Positions 25,222 to 31,450 are shown, counted from the stretch's first letter. The stretch is DNA of 40,269 nt from RGIG6353 sp045594565 (GCA_045594565.1 JAZNYT010000092.1:1-40269), one strand, 5' to 3'. Made by a program: numbers and translations. The notes: a model not told the origin generated them from the sequence alone.

Positions 25222-25237
25222 GGGAACAGATGTTCCC
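25222..25237 (+). promoter_or_regulatory. Leader hairpin after P1
   Basis: GGGAAC (25222-25227) and GTTCCC (25232-25237) form a 6-bp stem with an AGAT loop, just downstream of the expected start of transcription. The same stem with one loop change is present after P2 and absent after P3. A 5' hairpin could stabilise the mRNA or be an operator. The TTG 25212 that opens an in-frame leader is probably not used, as it lies at the transcript start. Confidence 0.6.
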
Positions 25238-25265
25238 ACTAAAGGAAACAAAAGGAGAAAGAAAA

Positions 25266-25562
25266 ATGATTACCACTTACAAAAAAGACAGCAAAGAATA
25301 TAAAGCACTTAAAGTTGCAGCAGCTATCCTTACAGCAGAAAGCCCTACTGGAGCTTCCTACGAAGTTGAAGATACTTATTTCGACTACGGCGCAGGCATG
25401 ATTTGGACAACGATAGTCGCTCGCAGAGCTAATGGAGATAGCTGGCAGGCATTAGACCCGAATCAGCAGGATATGATAATCAGAAGCGAAAGCGCGAGAG
25501 AAATAGTTTCCGCAACAGAGAACGTACAAAACGACAAATACAACCCCGACAGAGTAAGATAA
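25266..25562 (+). CDS. Hypothetical early protein, 98 aa
   Basis: 98-aa protein beginning MITTYKKDSKEYKALKVAAAIL. The ATG at 25266 has AAAGGAG upstream; an in-frame TTG at 25212 would add 18 residues encoded by the promoter leader and is not favoured. The helical N-terminus and a short beta segment (SYEVEDTYFDYGAGMIWTTI) show no known motif. It stands alone between promoter P1 and its own terminator, the first gene of the early region. Such small, separately promoted genes often act on host functions or regulation, which is only a guess here. Confidence 0.72.
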   Translation: MITTYKKDSKEYKALKVAAAILTAESPTGASYEVEDTYFDYGAGMIWTTIVARRANGDSWQALDPNQQDMIIRSESAREIVSATENVQNDKYNPDRVR

Positions 25563-25584
25563 ACCCCATAAACTAAAAGCTGAG

Positions 25585-25609
25585 GGCGGCAGCTAAACCG
25601 CCTTTTTTT
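25585..25609 (+). terminator. Terminator after the P1 gene
   Basis: GGCGG (25585-25589) and CCGCC (25598-25602) form the stem around an 8-base loop, followed by seven T residues. The trailing TTTTTTTATGCAAAAA also occurs after the late-operon terminator, so the duplicated block seems to have included part of a terminator tail. Confidence 0.9.
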
Positions 25610-25657
25610 ATGCAAAAAAATATTTGGAAAAAATTGAAAAAAATTTACCAAAAGGGG

Positions 25658-25686
25658 TTGACTTTTTACCCATAGGGGTATATAAT
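25658..25686 (+). promoter_or_regulatory. Promoter P2 with operator TACC-N6-GGTA
   Basis: TTGACT at 25658-25663 and TATAAT at 25681-25686 are 17 bases apart. The inverted repeat TACCC-ATAG-GGGTA (25667-25680) fits the same TACC-N6-GGTA spacing as in P1 and P3, with longer arms. It drives the 63-aa gene, and through a ribozyme-containing leader the AAA+ ATPase gene. Confidence 0.9.
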
Positions 25687-25700
25687 AAGGTTGTCAGGAG

Positions 25701-25716
25701 GGGAACAGACGTTCCC
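25701..25716 (+). promoter_or_regulatory. Leader hairpin after P2
   Basis: GGGAAC (25701-25706), loop AGAC, GTTCCC (25711-25716). It has the same stem as after P1, with a change only in the loop (AGAT to AGAC), which suggests the stem is what is conserved. Confidence 0.6.
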
Positions 25717-25753
25717 ACTCAAGGAACTCAAAGGAACAAAGGAGATAAAAACA

Positions 25754-25945
25754 ATGGAAAAACAGGTAAGATATTTCGAAGCAATTTTCAAAGGAAACCT
25801 CGAACAGCATTATGTTAAAGATACCGAACATTTCGAGGGTTACAAAGCAATATTTGAACGCTTTGACACAAACTCAAAAATAACTTATATCGCTTACGAC
25901 GACGGAACAACCGAGGGCGAAGCAGTTGATTACAAAATCTTATAA
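25754..25945 (+). CDS. Hypothetical early protein, 63 aa (upstream of twister 1)
   Basis: 63-aa acidic protein starting MEKQVRYFEAIFKGNLEQHY and ending DDGTTEGEAVDYKIL, with an alpha/beta pattern and no known motif. AAAGGAG precedes ATG 25754. It is transcribed from P2, and a hairpin and twister ribozyme lie just after its stop, followed by the AAA+ ATPase gene. The gene at 27424 also encodes 63 aa and sits in the same position of a parallel unit, though the two sequences show no obvious similarity. Function unknown. Confidence 0.72.
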   Translation: MEKQVRYFEAIFKGNLEQHYVKDTEHFEGYKAIFERFDTNSKITYIAYDDGTTEGEAVDYKIL

Positions 25946-25978
25946 AAACACCAAGCTGAGGGCGGCAGCAATACCGCC

Positions 25979-26029
25979 CCTGTAATGCGGCCTCAGGCGG
26001 TTGCAAGCCCGCGAAACGCAGAGCACAGG
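25979..26029 (+). ncRNA. Twister self-cleaving ribozyme, copy 1
   Basis: The twister core is seen in order: P1 CCTG/CAGG (25979-25982 with 26026-26029), the cleavage segment TAAT with the expected cut between U25983 and A25984, P2 TGCG/CGCA (25986-25989 with 26017-26020), P4 GCGG/CCGC (25997-26000 with 26009-26012), the conserved CAAGCCC at 26004-26010, GAAA, and GCAGAG. These are the strongly conserved positions of the family (known from Clostridia and phages). A GGGCGG/CCGCCC hairpin at 25960-25979 overlaps the P1 strand and could compete. It would separate the 63-aa gene mRNA from the ATPase mRNA. The call rests on pattern recognition, not a covariance search. Confidence 0.85.
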
Positions 26030-26075
26030 AGATTCAAAACTACCAAAACTACCAAAGCTTCAAAGGAGAAACACC

Positions 26076-27263
26076 ATGATTATTCTTGCTACCAACAAAG
26101 ACAAAACCACCAACATCGTTATTGATAACGCAGACCTCTTCGCAGGAAACCGCAAATTCATGCTTATGACCCAGTCGGGCAGCTGCTACGACCCCGAAAA
26201 CAACTTCCACGGCCTCTACGGTACAAGCAAATCCAAACAGATAGCCGAGTATAAAGCCCTCGCAGACGCAGCCGAAATGGAGTATCTCAAGCTCCGCGAA
26301 AAGTTCGCCCCCTCTACTGAGCCTAAGCCCTCCATTGGAGATAAGCTCGAGGAAATGCTCCTCAAAACCATCACCCACGAAAGCGTAGATACCATCGTCA
26401 AAGGCATTAAACCCCAGCTCGATGAGTACATCATGCAGACCTACGGTATCCTGCCGATTACCCACGAAATCAAGACCCCCGCAGCCACCACTCAGATTAA
26501 AGGCGTTGTCCACGAAAAGTTCGATGAGGTCCTCAAGCTTGTCGCAGCTGACATTCCCGTATTCCTTACTGGCGCAGCTGGTACTGGTAAGAACGTTATT
26601 TGCAAACAGATAGCGGAGGCGCTCGGCAAAGAGTTCTACTTCTCCAACGCCGTAACTCAGGAATACAAGCTCACAGGCTTCATTGACGCAAACGGAACTT
26701 TCCACGAAACTCAGTTCTACGAAGCATTCACTCAGGGCGGCGTATTCATGCTTGACGAAATCGACGCCTCCATTCCCGAGGTTCTTGTTATCCTCAACGC
26801 AGCTATCGCTAACAGATACTTCGACTTCCCTACTGGCAGAGTTGAAGCTCACCCCGACTTCCGCCTCGTAGCTGCTGGTAACACTTTCGGTACTGGAGCT
26901 GACATTGAGTACACAGGTCGTTACCAGCTCGACGCAGCCTCCCTCGACCGTTTCGCTCTCGTAGAGATAGATTACAGCACCACCATCGAGCTCGCACTCG
27001 CACAGGGCGACCAAGACCTCGTAACCTACATTGAAGCTTTCAGAGCGGCGGTCAGAGATAGCGGTATCAAACACGTTTGCTCCTATCGTTCCCTCGAAAG
27101 AATCAAGAAGCTCGACGGCGTTCTTCCTACCGAAGAAGTCCTCCGCGTTTGCCTCTTCAAATCTCTCTCCAAAGACGATATCAAAATCATTCACGAAAAA
27201 GTTGCTGCTCACGTAAGCAGAACTAATAAATATTTCGCAGCTGAGGTTAGTTTGGTAGCCTAA
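26076..27263 (+). CDS. MoxR/CobS-type AAA+ ATPase
   Basis: 395-aa ATPase. ATG 26076 has AAAGGAG upstream. The N-terminal ~140 residues are variable and helical. Walker A is GAAGTGKN at 166-173 and Walker B is VFMLDEID at 223-230. AAGNTFGTGADIEYTGRYQLD supplies sensor 1 and the Arg-rich segment, typical of the AAA_5 MoxR/CobS group that remodels protein partners, usually with a VWA-domain protein. A DUF7192-like protein with a possible VWA-like region is encoded two genes down. It is expressed from P2 after a twister ribozyme and ends in its own terminator. Confidence 0.88.
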   Translation: MIILATNKDKTTNIVIDNADLFAGNRKFMLMTQSGSCYDPENNFHGLYGTSKSKQIAEYKALADAAEMEYLKLREKFAPSTEPKPSIGDKLEEMLLKTITHESVDTIVKGIKPQLDEYIMQTYGILPITHEIKTPAATTQIKGVVHEKFDEVLKLVAADIPVFLTGAAGTGKNVICKQIAEALGKEFYFSNAVTQEYKLTGFIDANGTFHETQFYEAFTQGGVFMLDEIDASIPEVLVILNAAIANRYFDFPTGRVEAHPDFRLVAAGNTFGTGADIEYTGRYQLDAASLDRFALVEIDYSTTIELALAQGDQDLVTYIEAFRAAVRDSGIKHVCSYRSLERIKKLDGVLPTEEVLRVCLFKSLSKDDIKIIHEKVAAHVSRTNKYFAAEVSLVA

Positions 27264-27279
27264 CCCCAGCGGGAGCTAC

Positions 27280-27312
27280 GGGGCGGAGCTCAAAAACCGC
27301 CCCTCTCCTTTC
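27280..27312 (+). terminator. Terminator after the AAA+ ATPase gene
   Basis: GGGGCGG (27280-27286) and CCGCCCC (27297-27303) form a 7-bp G/C stem with a 10-base loop, followed by TCTCCTTTCT. It closes the P2 unit just before the P3 promoter block. Confidence 0.85.
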
Positions 27313-27313
27313 T

Positions 27314-27390
27314 AAAAATATTTGGAAAAAATTGAAAAAAATTTACCAAAAGGGGTTGACTTTATACCCCCACAGGTATATAATAAGGTT
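27314..27390 (+). repeat. Promoter repeat unit 3
   Basis: This block matches units 1 and 2 from the A-tract (AAATATTTGGAAAAAATTG) through the TATAATAAGGTTGT after the -10 box. It then diverges, so the leader hairpin is missing here. Confidence 0.9.
27356..27384 (+). promoter_or_regulatory. Promoter P3 with operator TACC-N6-GGTA
   Basis: TTGACT at 27356-27361 and TATAAT at 27379-27384 are 17 bases apart. TACC (27365-27368) and GGTA (27375-27378) are separated by six bases, as in P1 and P2. It drives a 63-aa gene, twister copy 2 and then the DUF7192-like gene and probably a long run of early genes, since no strong terminator was seen before 33367. Confidence 0.9.
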
Positions 27391-27423
27391 GTACCAAAGA
27401 GATAGACAAAGGAGATTAACACC

Positions 27424-27615
27424 ATGACATTCGAAGCAATAAAATCCACCCTCAACGCAAAATATTTCGTTATCGACGTTTTTGCTGAACGTTCTTTCAA
27501 AATCAACGTTCATTCAAAAGAAGATAGAGAAAAGGTTGAAGAATACCTCGATTACGAAGTTCTTTCCATTGAGCCTTACGATGAGAAAACCATAAGACTC
27601 GTTCTCATGCCTTAA
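27424..27615 (+). CDS. Hypothetical early protein, 63 aa (upstream of twister 2)
   Basis: 63-aa protein starting MTFEAIKSTLNAKYFVIDVF and ending TIRLVLMP, with an alpha/beta pattern and no known motif. AAAGGAG precedes ATG 27424. It is the first gene from P3. Its stop is followed after 19 bases by twister ribozyme copy 2. It parallels the 63-aa gene of the P2 unit in position and length, though the sequences look unrelated. Function unknown. Confidence 0.72.
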   Translation: MTFEAIKSTLNAKYFVIDVFAERSFKINVHSKEDREKVEEYLDYEVLSIEPYDEKTIRLVLMP

Positions 27616-27634
27616 TCAAGGACGGAATACCGCC

Positions 27635-27686
27635 CCTGTAATGCAGCCTAAGGAGGTCACAAGCCCTCGAAAATGCAGAGTGCAGG
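27635..27686 (+). ncRNA. Twister self-cleaving ribozyme, copy 2
   Basis: Core elements in order: P1 CCTG/CAGG (27635-27638 with 27683-27686), TAAT with the expected cut between U27639 and A27640, P2 TGCA/TGCA (27642-27645 with 27674-27677), P4 GAGG/CCTC (27653-27656 with 27665-27668), CAAGCCC at 27660-27666, CGAAAA and GCAGAG. Compared with copy 1, P2 and P4 each have a paired base change (G-C to A-U in P2, C-G to A-U in P4). This covariation argues for a functional fold. It lies between a 63-aa gene and the DUF7192-like gene. Confidence 0.85.
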
Positions 27687-27708
27687 ATAACAAGAAAGGA
27701 CAGCTACC

Positions 27709-28581
27709 ATGAAACAGTCTTTTACCCCTAACTTCAAAATCGAACAGTTTGAAAGCTTGCATGAGCTTCAAGCCGTTCTCAGCAAAAGAAGCCCTAACAG
27801 TGTGTTTGGCAGCACACGCGACAGTCACCGCAGCGGTTCAGGCTTCGCAGGAACTCACAGCTACGAAGAGGCCGAGAGCCTTATGCTTACAGGCTGGAGC
27901 GAATACGTAGAGGAAATCAAGCGCAGCGACTTAGGGCTCAAAACCGCAAACAGCTCCACTAATTACATTCAAAGGAAAATGCCTCGTAACGCGGTTGTAG
28001 GATATACCCCTCATATTCCAAACTCAATTCTCGGACTCCCCGAAAGCATGATAACCACCGACAACGCCCCTAAAAAATGCAAAACAATTTCAATTTTCTA
28101 TGTACCGTGTTCCTGCGGAAGCACCTCCTCGGAAACCTACAGAAAGGCGGGTATCAAGCTTTTATCCCTCATCAACAAACTGGAGCTTGCAGGCTACAGA
28201 GTAAACCTCAGAGCGGCTTTCAAATCCTCCGTCGAGGACGATGAGAAAGTCTGCGGAACGGTTGTAATAAAGAACTGGAGGCAGCCCCTCGACCTCTCTC
28301 TTGTAAGCTTCGCACTTGCTCACGCTTCATTCCAGCGCCGCATAGGTTTCAACTGGTTAGAAACGCTCCCCGAGCTCCGCGAGCGCGGCTGGAGAAACGG
28401 CTACGGTTGTACGATAGAGGTATGGTACTCCGACTACGAGCGCTGCAAAAAGATTTACGAGGAAAACGGCGTACTCGAAAAGAACGAGTTTTACGTATCC
28501 TTAGAGCTCATTAAAGACTGCAATTTCGATATTAAAGAGGTTGCCAAACGTTGTGGAATAGCTGACGTAATCAGCATTTGA
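27709..28581 (+). CDS. DUF7192-like protein, possible VWA-like partner of the AAA+ ATPase
   Basis: 290-aa protein. The middle pattern VVGYTPHIPNSILGLPESMI (residues 96-115) is one I associate with DUF7192 phage proteins. Residues 125-170 (KTISIFYVPCSCGSTSSETY, then LLSLINKLELAGYRVNL) look like the first strand, loop and helix of a VWA-type Rossmann fold with a degenerate metal site, but the usual Asp is missing. MoxR ATPases usually pair with VWA proteins, and the upstream AAA+ gene fits. AGAAAGGA precedes ATG 27709. It is made from P3 after a twister ribozyme. The VWA comparison is inference. Confidence 0.65.
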   Translation: MKQSFTPNFKIEQFESLHELQAVLSKRSPNSVFGSTRDSHRSGSGFAGTHSYEEAESLMLTGWSEYVEEIKRSDLGLKTANSSTNYIQRKMPRNAVVGYTPHIPNSILGLPESMITTDNAPKKCKTISIFYVPCSCGSTSSETYRKAGIKLLSLINKLELAGYRVNLRAAFKSSVEDDEKVCGTVVIKNWRQPLDLSLVSFALAHASFQRRIGFNWLETLPELRERGWRNGYGCTIEVWYSDYERCKKIYEENGVLEKNEFYVSLELIKDCNFDIKEVAKRCGIADVISI

Positions 28582-28631
28582 TAAAAAACAAGCTGGGCTA
28601 TCAGGCTTATCGGGCAGAAAGGAAACTCATC

Positions 28632-28949
28632 ATGGAGAAAGAAAACAAGGCTATCAGAGTCGGTATCGTAAACGAGGTAGAGCCGACAGGAACAGCGATT
28701 ATTCCTGACGCAGACTTTGTGTTTGCGGTAGTACACGCAAAAGGCTCGGACGGAGCTCAGGTTATTTGTCAGGGCGTTACCGACAGAGAAATCGCAGCTG
28801 AATGTTTGTATGCAGCTATCGACGGCGTACATGAAGTTATGAAAGACGACATAGTACTCCAAGCGCACTTAATGTCAATGCTTACTGGCAAAGTTGCCGA
28901 AGCAAAAGCCAAAGCAAAAGGGGAGGAGGCTGACGACGATGACGAGTAA
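28632..28949 (+). CDS. Hypothetical early protein with acidic C-terminus, 105 aa
   Basis: 105-aa protein; ATG 28632 (MEKENKAIRVGIVNEVEPTG) has AGAAAGGA upstream, better than the in-frame codon at 28578. It shows an alpha/beta pattern (TAIIPDADFVFAVVHAKGSD), a helix, and an Ala/Lys/Glu-rich end finishing EEADDDDE. No enzyme motif is recognised. It overlaps the next Zn-ribbon gene by 11 bases, so the two are co-translated. Function unknown. Confidence 0.7.
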   Translation: MEKENKAIRVGIVNEVEPTGTAIIPDADFVFAVVHAKGSDGAQVICQGVTDREIAAECLYAAIDGVHEVMKDDIVLQAHLMSMLTGKVAEAKAKAKGEEADDDDE

Positions 28950-29304
28950 ATACCCTCCCGAAACTTGGGCGGCCATTGAAGCCGATATTGCAGGTGGAAT
29001 GACATTCAGAGAGGCTGCCGAAAAACACGGCGTACCCTGCGGCTCAGTATCAAGTCATATCACAACAAAAAAACAGCGAGAGCGCAAAGGCATTCGCAAA
29101 TGTCCTTGTTGCGGAACTATCGTAGATAACCCGAAAGCGAGGTTCTGCTGGAAGTGCGGCGGTGATGTAAGGAGCGAGGAGCTCCAGCTCATAGAGGGCG
29201 TAGAAAAGCTCACCGAGCTCTTAGCAACGTTCCCCAGCTCTCAGGCAGCTGAGGGCATACAGATAGCTAACAAGCTCAAAGCCTATTTACAGCGGAGGGG
29301 GTGA
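28939..29304 (+). CDS. HTH plus zinc-ribbon protein
   Basis: 121-aa protein with ATG 28939 nine bases after AGGAGG. Residues 6-42 look like a helix-turn-helix (WAAIEADIAGGMTFREAAEK, then GVPCGSVSSHI). Residues 54-75 hold a zinc ribbon with CPCC (Cys55, Cys57, Cys58) and CWKC (Cys70, Cys73). The rest is helical. A DNA- or RNA-binding regulator is likely. Its place in the P3 run with replication genes suggests early control. Confidence 0.72.
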   Translation: MTSKYPPETWAAIEADIAGGMTFREAAEKHGVPCGSVSSHITTKKQRERKGIRKCPCCGTIVDNPKARFCWKCGGDVRSEELQLIEGVEKLTELLATFPSSQAAEGIQIANKLKAYLQRRG

Positions 29305-29310
29305 AAAAGG

Positions 29311-29478
29311 TTGTATAGTGCGGAAGACTTCAAAAAGCTCCTCTCTATCGTAGCAGATGATTTTGACGTTTGTATTTCTATGGACGACGGAAAAACAAAC
29401 TACGAGATTAACGCCGTCAGCGTAGATACCGACAGCAAAACCATCATTCTGATGAACAACCCTACCCCGATGTTTTAA
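29311..29478 (+). CDS. Hypothetical small protein, 55 aa
   Basis: A 55-aa frame starting TTG 29311 (MYSAEDFKKLLSIVADDFDV) has GGAGGGGGTG upstream and lies six bases after the previous gene. It is alpha/beta, ends NNPTPMF and has no known motif. It is followed by the 3D-domain gene with its own RBS. The strong site and tight packing support real translation. Function unknown. Confidence 0.65.
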   Translation: MYSAEDFKKLLSIVADDFDVCISMDDGKTNYEINAVSVDTDSKTIILMNNPTPMF

Positions 29479-29491
29479 CGGAGGTAACCGA

Positions 29492-30088
29492 ATGAAAACT
29501 AAATTCCTTATAACGTTCAACGTTATCGGAGTAATACTCTTTTTGTGGCTTGCCGTTTCCTTTTTCGAGGTTACGGCGAAGAATTTACACTCCGAGCCCA
29601 TCTCCAAAACAAACGCTTTCAGCCTAATCACGTTAGCTCGCGCTGAGGAAGCCTCAGAGGTAACTCTCAGCGAAGAAGAGGCCGTAGGTGAGGAATTACC
29701 CCTCGAGGAAGAGGACACGCCTCCTGCGGCCTCTGAGAGCGAATCAGAAGTATTAGAGCTTACCAGCTTAGGAGAGTTCAAAATAACAGCCTATTGCAGC
29801 TGTCATAAATGCTGCGGAAAATGGGCGGAGAACAGACCTATTGACGCAGACGGTCACGAAATTGTTTACACAGCCAGCGGAGCGGTAGCAGAGGCGGGAA
29901 AGACGGTAGCTGTTGATACGAGCTTAATTCCCTTTGGAACGACGGTTGTTATTAACGGCTGCGAGTACATAGCTCAGGATACTGGTTCAGCGGTCAAGGG
30001 TAACGTAATTGACATTTACTTCGACGACCATCAGCAAGCCCTCAACTGGGGCTGCCAATACTTAGACGTTTATGTAAAGGAGGGTTGA
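29492..30088 (+). CDS. Membrane-anchored 3D-domain protein (lytic transglycosylase-like, YuiC/RlpA-type fold)
   Basis: 198-aa protein with an N-terminal membrane segment (residues 5-25), an acidic linker of about 60 residues, then a 3D domain (97-196). FKITAYCSCHKCCG opens the domain. The three aspartates of the domain name fit Asp142 in VAVDTSLIPFG, Asp163 in QDTGSAVKG and Asp174 in IDIYFDDH. Such domains act on or bind peptidoglycan (MltA, YuiC, Rpf-like). It is in the early rather than lysis region, so it may alter the cell wall during infection or lysogeny. Confidence 0.82.
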   Translation: MKTKFLITFNVIGVILFLWLAVSFFEVTAKNLHSEPISKTNAFSLITLARAEEASEVTLSEEEAVGEELPLEEEDTPPAASESESEVLELTSLGEFKITAYCSCHKCCGKWAENRPIDADGHEIVYTASGAVAEAGKTVAVDTSLIPFGTTVVINGCEYIAQDTGSAVKGNVIDIYFDDHQQALNWGCQYLDVYVKEG

Positions 30089-30090
30089 CA

Positions 30091-30369
30091 ATGGTTGACG
30101 CTATAGCGCTTGTAGCACTTTGGATTTGCATTTTCGCTAACCTCACTCTTTCGATTATGAACATGCAAAGATTCCGACAGGTTAGAAAAAAATACAAAGA
30201 GGCGGGGGAAACCTGTTGCAAAGCTTGGGAGCTTTATGAGGACGCTCTTAAACGCCTCTCCGACGCAAAAGAACAGTGCGCCGAAGCGGAGAAGCTGAGA
30301 GCTAAGGCCGAAAGACATCTCAGCGAGGTTGAAGCAATTCGCCGCGAAGCTCAGGCGCAGAACAACTGA
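30091..30369 (+). CDS. Small membrane-anchored coiled-coil protein
   Basis: 92-aa protein. ATG 30091 is preferred over TTG 30085 because AAGGAGGG lies upstream. Residues 2-22 form a membrane segment (MVDAIALVALWICIFANLTL), followed by a long charged coiled coil with Ala/Glu/Arg heptads. It follows the wall-active 3D-domain gene by two bases, so the pair may act together at the membrane. Function unknown. Confidence 0.68.
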   Translation: MVDAIALVALWICIFANLTLSIMNMQRFRQVRKKYKEAGETCCKAWELYEDALKRLSDAKEQCAEAEKLRAKAERHLSEVEAIRREAQAQNN

Positions 30370-30414
30370 TAAACAACGCCCCTCCACAAAAAAACTTAAA
30401 GGAGGTACACCACT

Positions 30415-30618
30415 ATGAACAACGAACTTGTAGCGCAGATAGTACGAAGAGGGCTTACTCAGAAACAGGTAGCCCTCGAAATGGGACTTAACCCTCGTAC
30501 TTTCAATAACAAGCTCAACCGAAGAAAACAGGCTAACGGAAACGAAGCCCACTTCAATGCTTCCGAAAAAGCTTGGCTCAGCAAGCGCCTTAACATGGAC
30601 GCAAGGTTAATCAAATAA
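30415..30618 (+). CDS. Small HTH (Cro-like) protein, 67 aa
   Basis: 67-aa protein starting MNNELVAQIVRRGLTQKQVAL with a helix-turn-helix (QKQVALEMGLNPRTFNNKLN, about residues 16-37) and a basic end. It resembles small phage transcription regulators of the Cro/C1 fold. AAAGGAGG precedes ATG 30415. Whether it represses or activates is not known, but it is one candidate for the TACC-N6-GGTA operator binding factor. Confidence 0.72.
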   Translation: MNNELVAQIVRRGLTQKQVALEMGLNPRTFNNKLNRRKQANGNEAHFNASEKAWLSKRLNMDARLIK

Positions 30619-30628
30619 GGAGAACACC

Positions 30629-31105
30629 ATGACGCTATACGATATGACCGAAGCAGCTCACCAGCTTTATGACCTGCTCAACGCTGGAGAGATAGACGAA
30701 CAAACCGTAACCGATACCATCGAGGGTATGATGGTTAAAGAAAAGCTGGAGGGCTACTGTCAGGTAATAAGACAGTTTGAAGCAGACGCAGCAGCCTACG
30801 AAGCTGAGAAAAAACGCTTTGAGGCAAAACAGAAAGAAGCGGAGAGCGCGGTAAAACGCCTCGAAAGTGCCGTAACAAGATTTATGGCAACAACCGATTC
30901 CGATAAGATACGCTGCGGCCTGTTTGAAATCAAGCTCACCCACAGCAAGGCCGTCCACATTACTAACGAACTTGCTATACCGCAGGAGTATTACACGCCC
31001 CAGCCCGCAAAGCTGAGCGTGGCAAATATCCGAAAGGCTTTGTTAGCAGGGCAGACCGTAGCAGGAGCGGAGCTGCAAACTAACGACAACATCAAAATAA
31101 AGTAA
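30629..31105 (+). CDS. Siphovirus Gp157-like protein
   Basis: 158-aa protein with the Gp157 pattern: N-terminal MTLYDMTEAAHQLYDLLN, MVKEKLEGYCQVIRQFEADA, a Lys/Glu coiled coil (EAEKKRFEAKQKEAESAVKR), then IPQEYYTP and KALLAGQTVAGAEL near the end. Gp157 proteins lie with recombination and replication genes and have been linked to resistance to phage infection in some bacteria. It sits just upstream of MazG and an SSB-like gene. GGAGAACACC precedes ATG 30629. Confidence 0.85.
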   Translation: MTLYDMTEAAHQLYDLLNAGEIDEQTVTDTIEGMMVKEKLEGYCQVIRQFEADAAAYEAEKKRFEAKQKEAESAVKRLESAVTRFMATTDSDKIRCGLFEIKLTHSKAVHITNELAIPQEYYTPQPAKLSVANIRKALLAGQTVAGAELQTNDNIKIK

Positions 31106-31117
31106 GGGGGTGAAACA

Positions 31118-31450
31118 ATGACAGGCAACGAATATCAAGCTCTTGCTATGAGAACGGCAGGAGCTACCACCCCCGAAGAACTTTTGATTAACGGAGTCAT
31201 GGGTATGTGCGGCGAAGCTGGAGAGGCTTGTGACCTTGTTAAGAAATACGCTTTTCAAGGCCACGACTTAGACAGAAAGCGTTTCGCAAAAGAACTCGGT
31301 GACGTGCTTTGGTACATAGCGGCAGCGGCGGAGAGTGTTGGCTACGACCTCGACACCGTTATGCAGATGAATATTGATAAGCTTAAAGCCCGATACCCTG
31401 ACGGATTTAGCGCAGAGCTTTCGAAACACAGAAAGGCCGACGATGTATGA
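31118..31450 (+). CDS. MazG-like nucleotide pyrophosphohydrolase
   Basis: 110-aa protein with the MazG metal motif: Glu33 and Glu36 in GEAGEA, then Glu59 and Asp62 in KELGDVLWY, matching EXXE...EXXD. MazG enzymes hydrolyse NTPs or dNTPs to monophosphates; in phages they may tune nucleotide pools or interfere with the host (p)ppGpp response. AAGGGGGTG precedes ATG 31118. It overlaps the next gene by 4 bases. The single-domain length is normal for phage versions. Confidence 0.85.
   Translation: MTGNEYQALAMRTAGATTPEELLINGVMGMCGEAGEACDLVKKYAFQGHDLDRKRFAKELGDVLWYIAAAAESVGYDLDTVMQMNIDKLKARYPDGFSAELSKHRKADDV

Larger units (their letters stand above)
25138..25250 (+). repeat. Promoter/leader repeat unit 1
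   Basis: About 110 bases nearly identical to 25617-25731, and in their first 75 bases to 27314-27390. The unit holds an A-tract upstream region (ATATTTGGAAAAAATTG), a strong promoter with internal operator, and a leader hairpin. Identity outside the promoter hexamers shows recent duplication or selection on the whole block. Confidence 0.9.
25617..25731 (+). repeat. Promoter/leader repeat unit 2
   Basis: This unit matches 25138-25250 closely through upstream A-tracts, promoter, operator and leader hairpin. The main differences are in the operator centre (ACCCATAGGGGT versus ACCCCTAAAGGT) and the bases after the hairpin. Confidence 0.9.

Noticed and set aside
25212..25265. TTG start giving an 18-residue extension of the 98-aa protein
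   Set aside because: It would start at or beside the expected transcript start with no room for a ribosome site; ATG 25266 has AAAGGAG.
25624..25818. Open frame across promoter P2
   Set aside because: It covers the promoter, operator and hairpin and runs out of frame into the 63-aa gene, which has its own start and ribosome site.
26049..27212. 387-codon open frame antisense to the AAA+ ATPase
   Set aside because: It is a mirror of the codon bias of the ATPase gene; the sense strand has clear Walker motifs, and the antisense product shows no domain pattern or ribosome site.
25138..27390. CRISPR-like array from the three promoter repeats
   Set aside because: Only three long copies with genes between them, each containing full promoter boxes; no short regular spacers and no cas genes.
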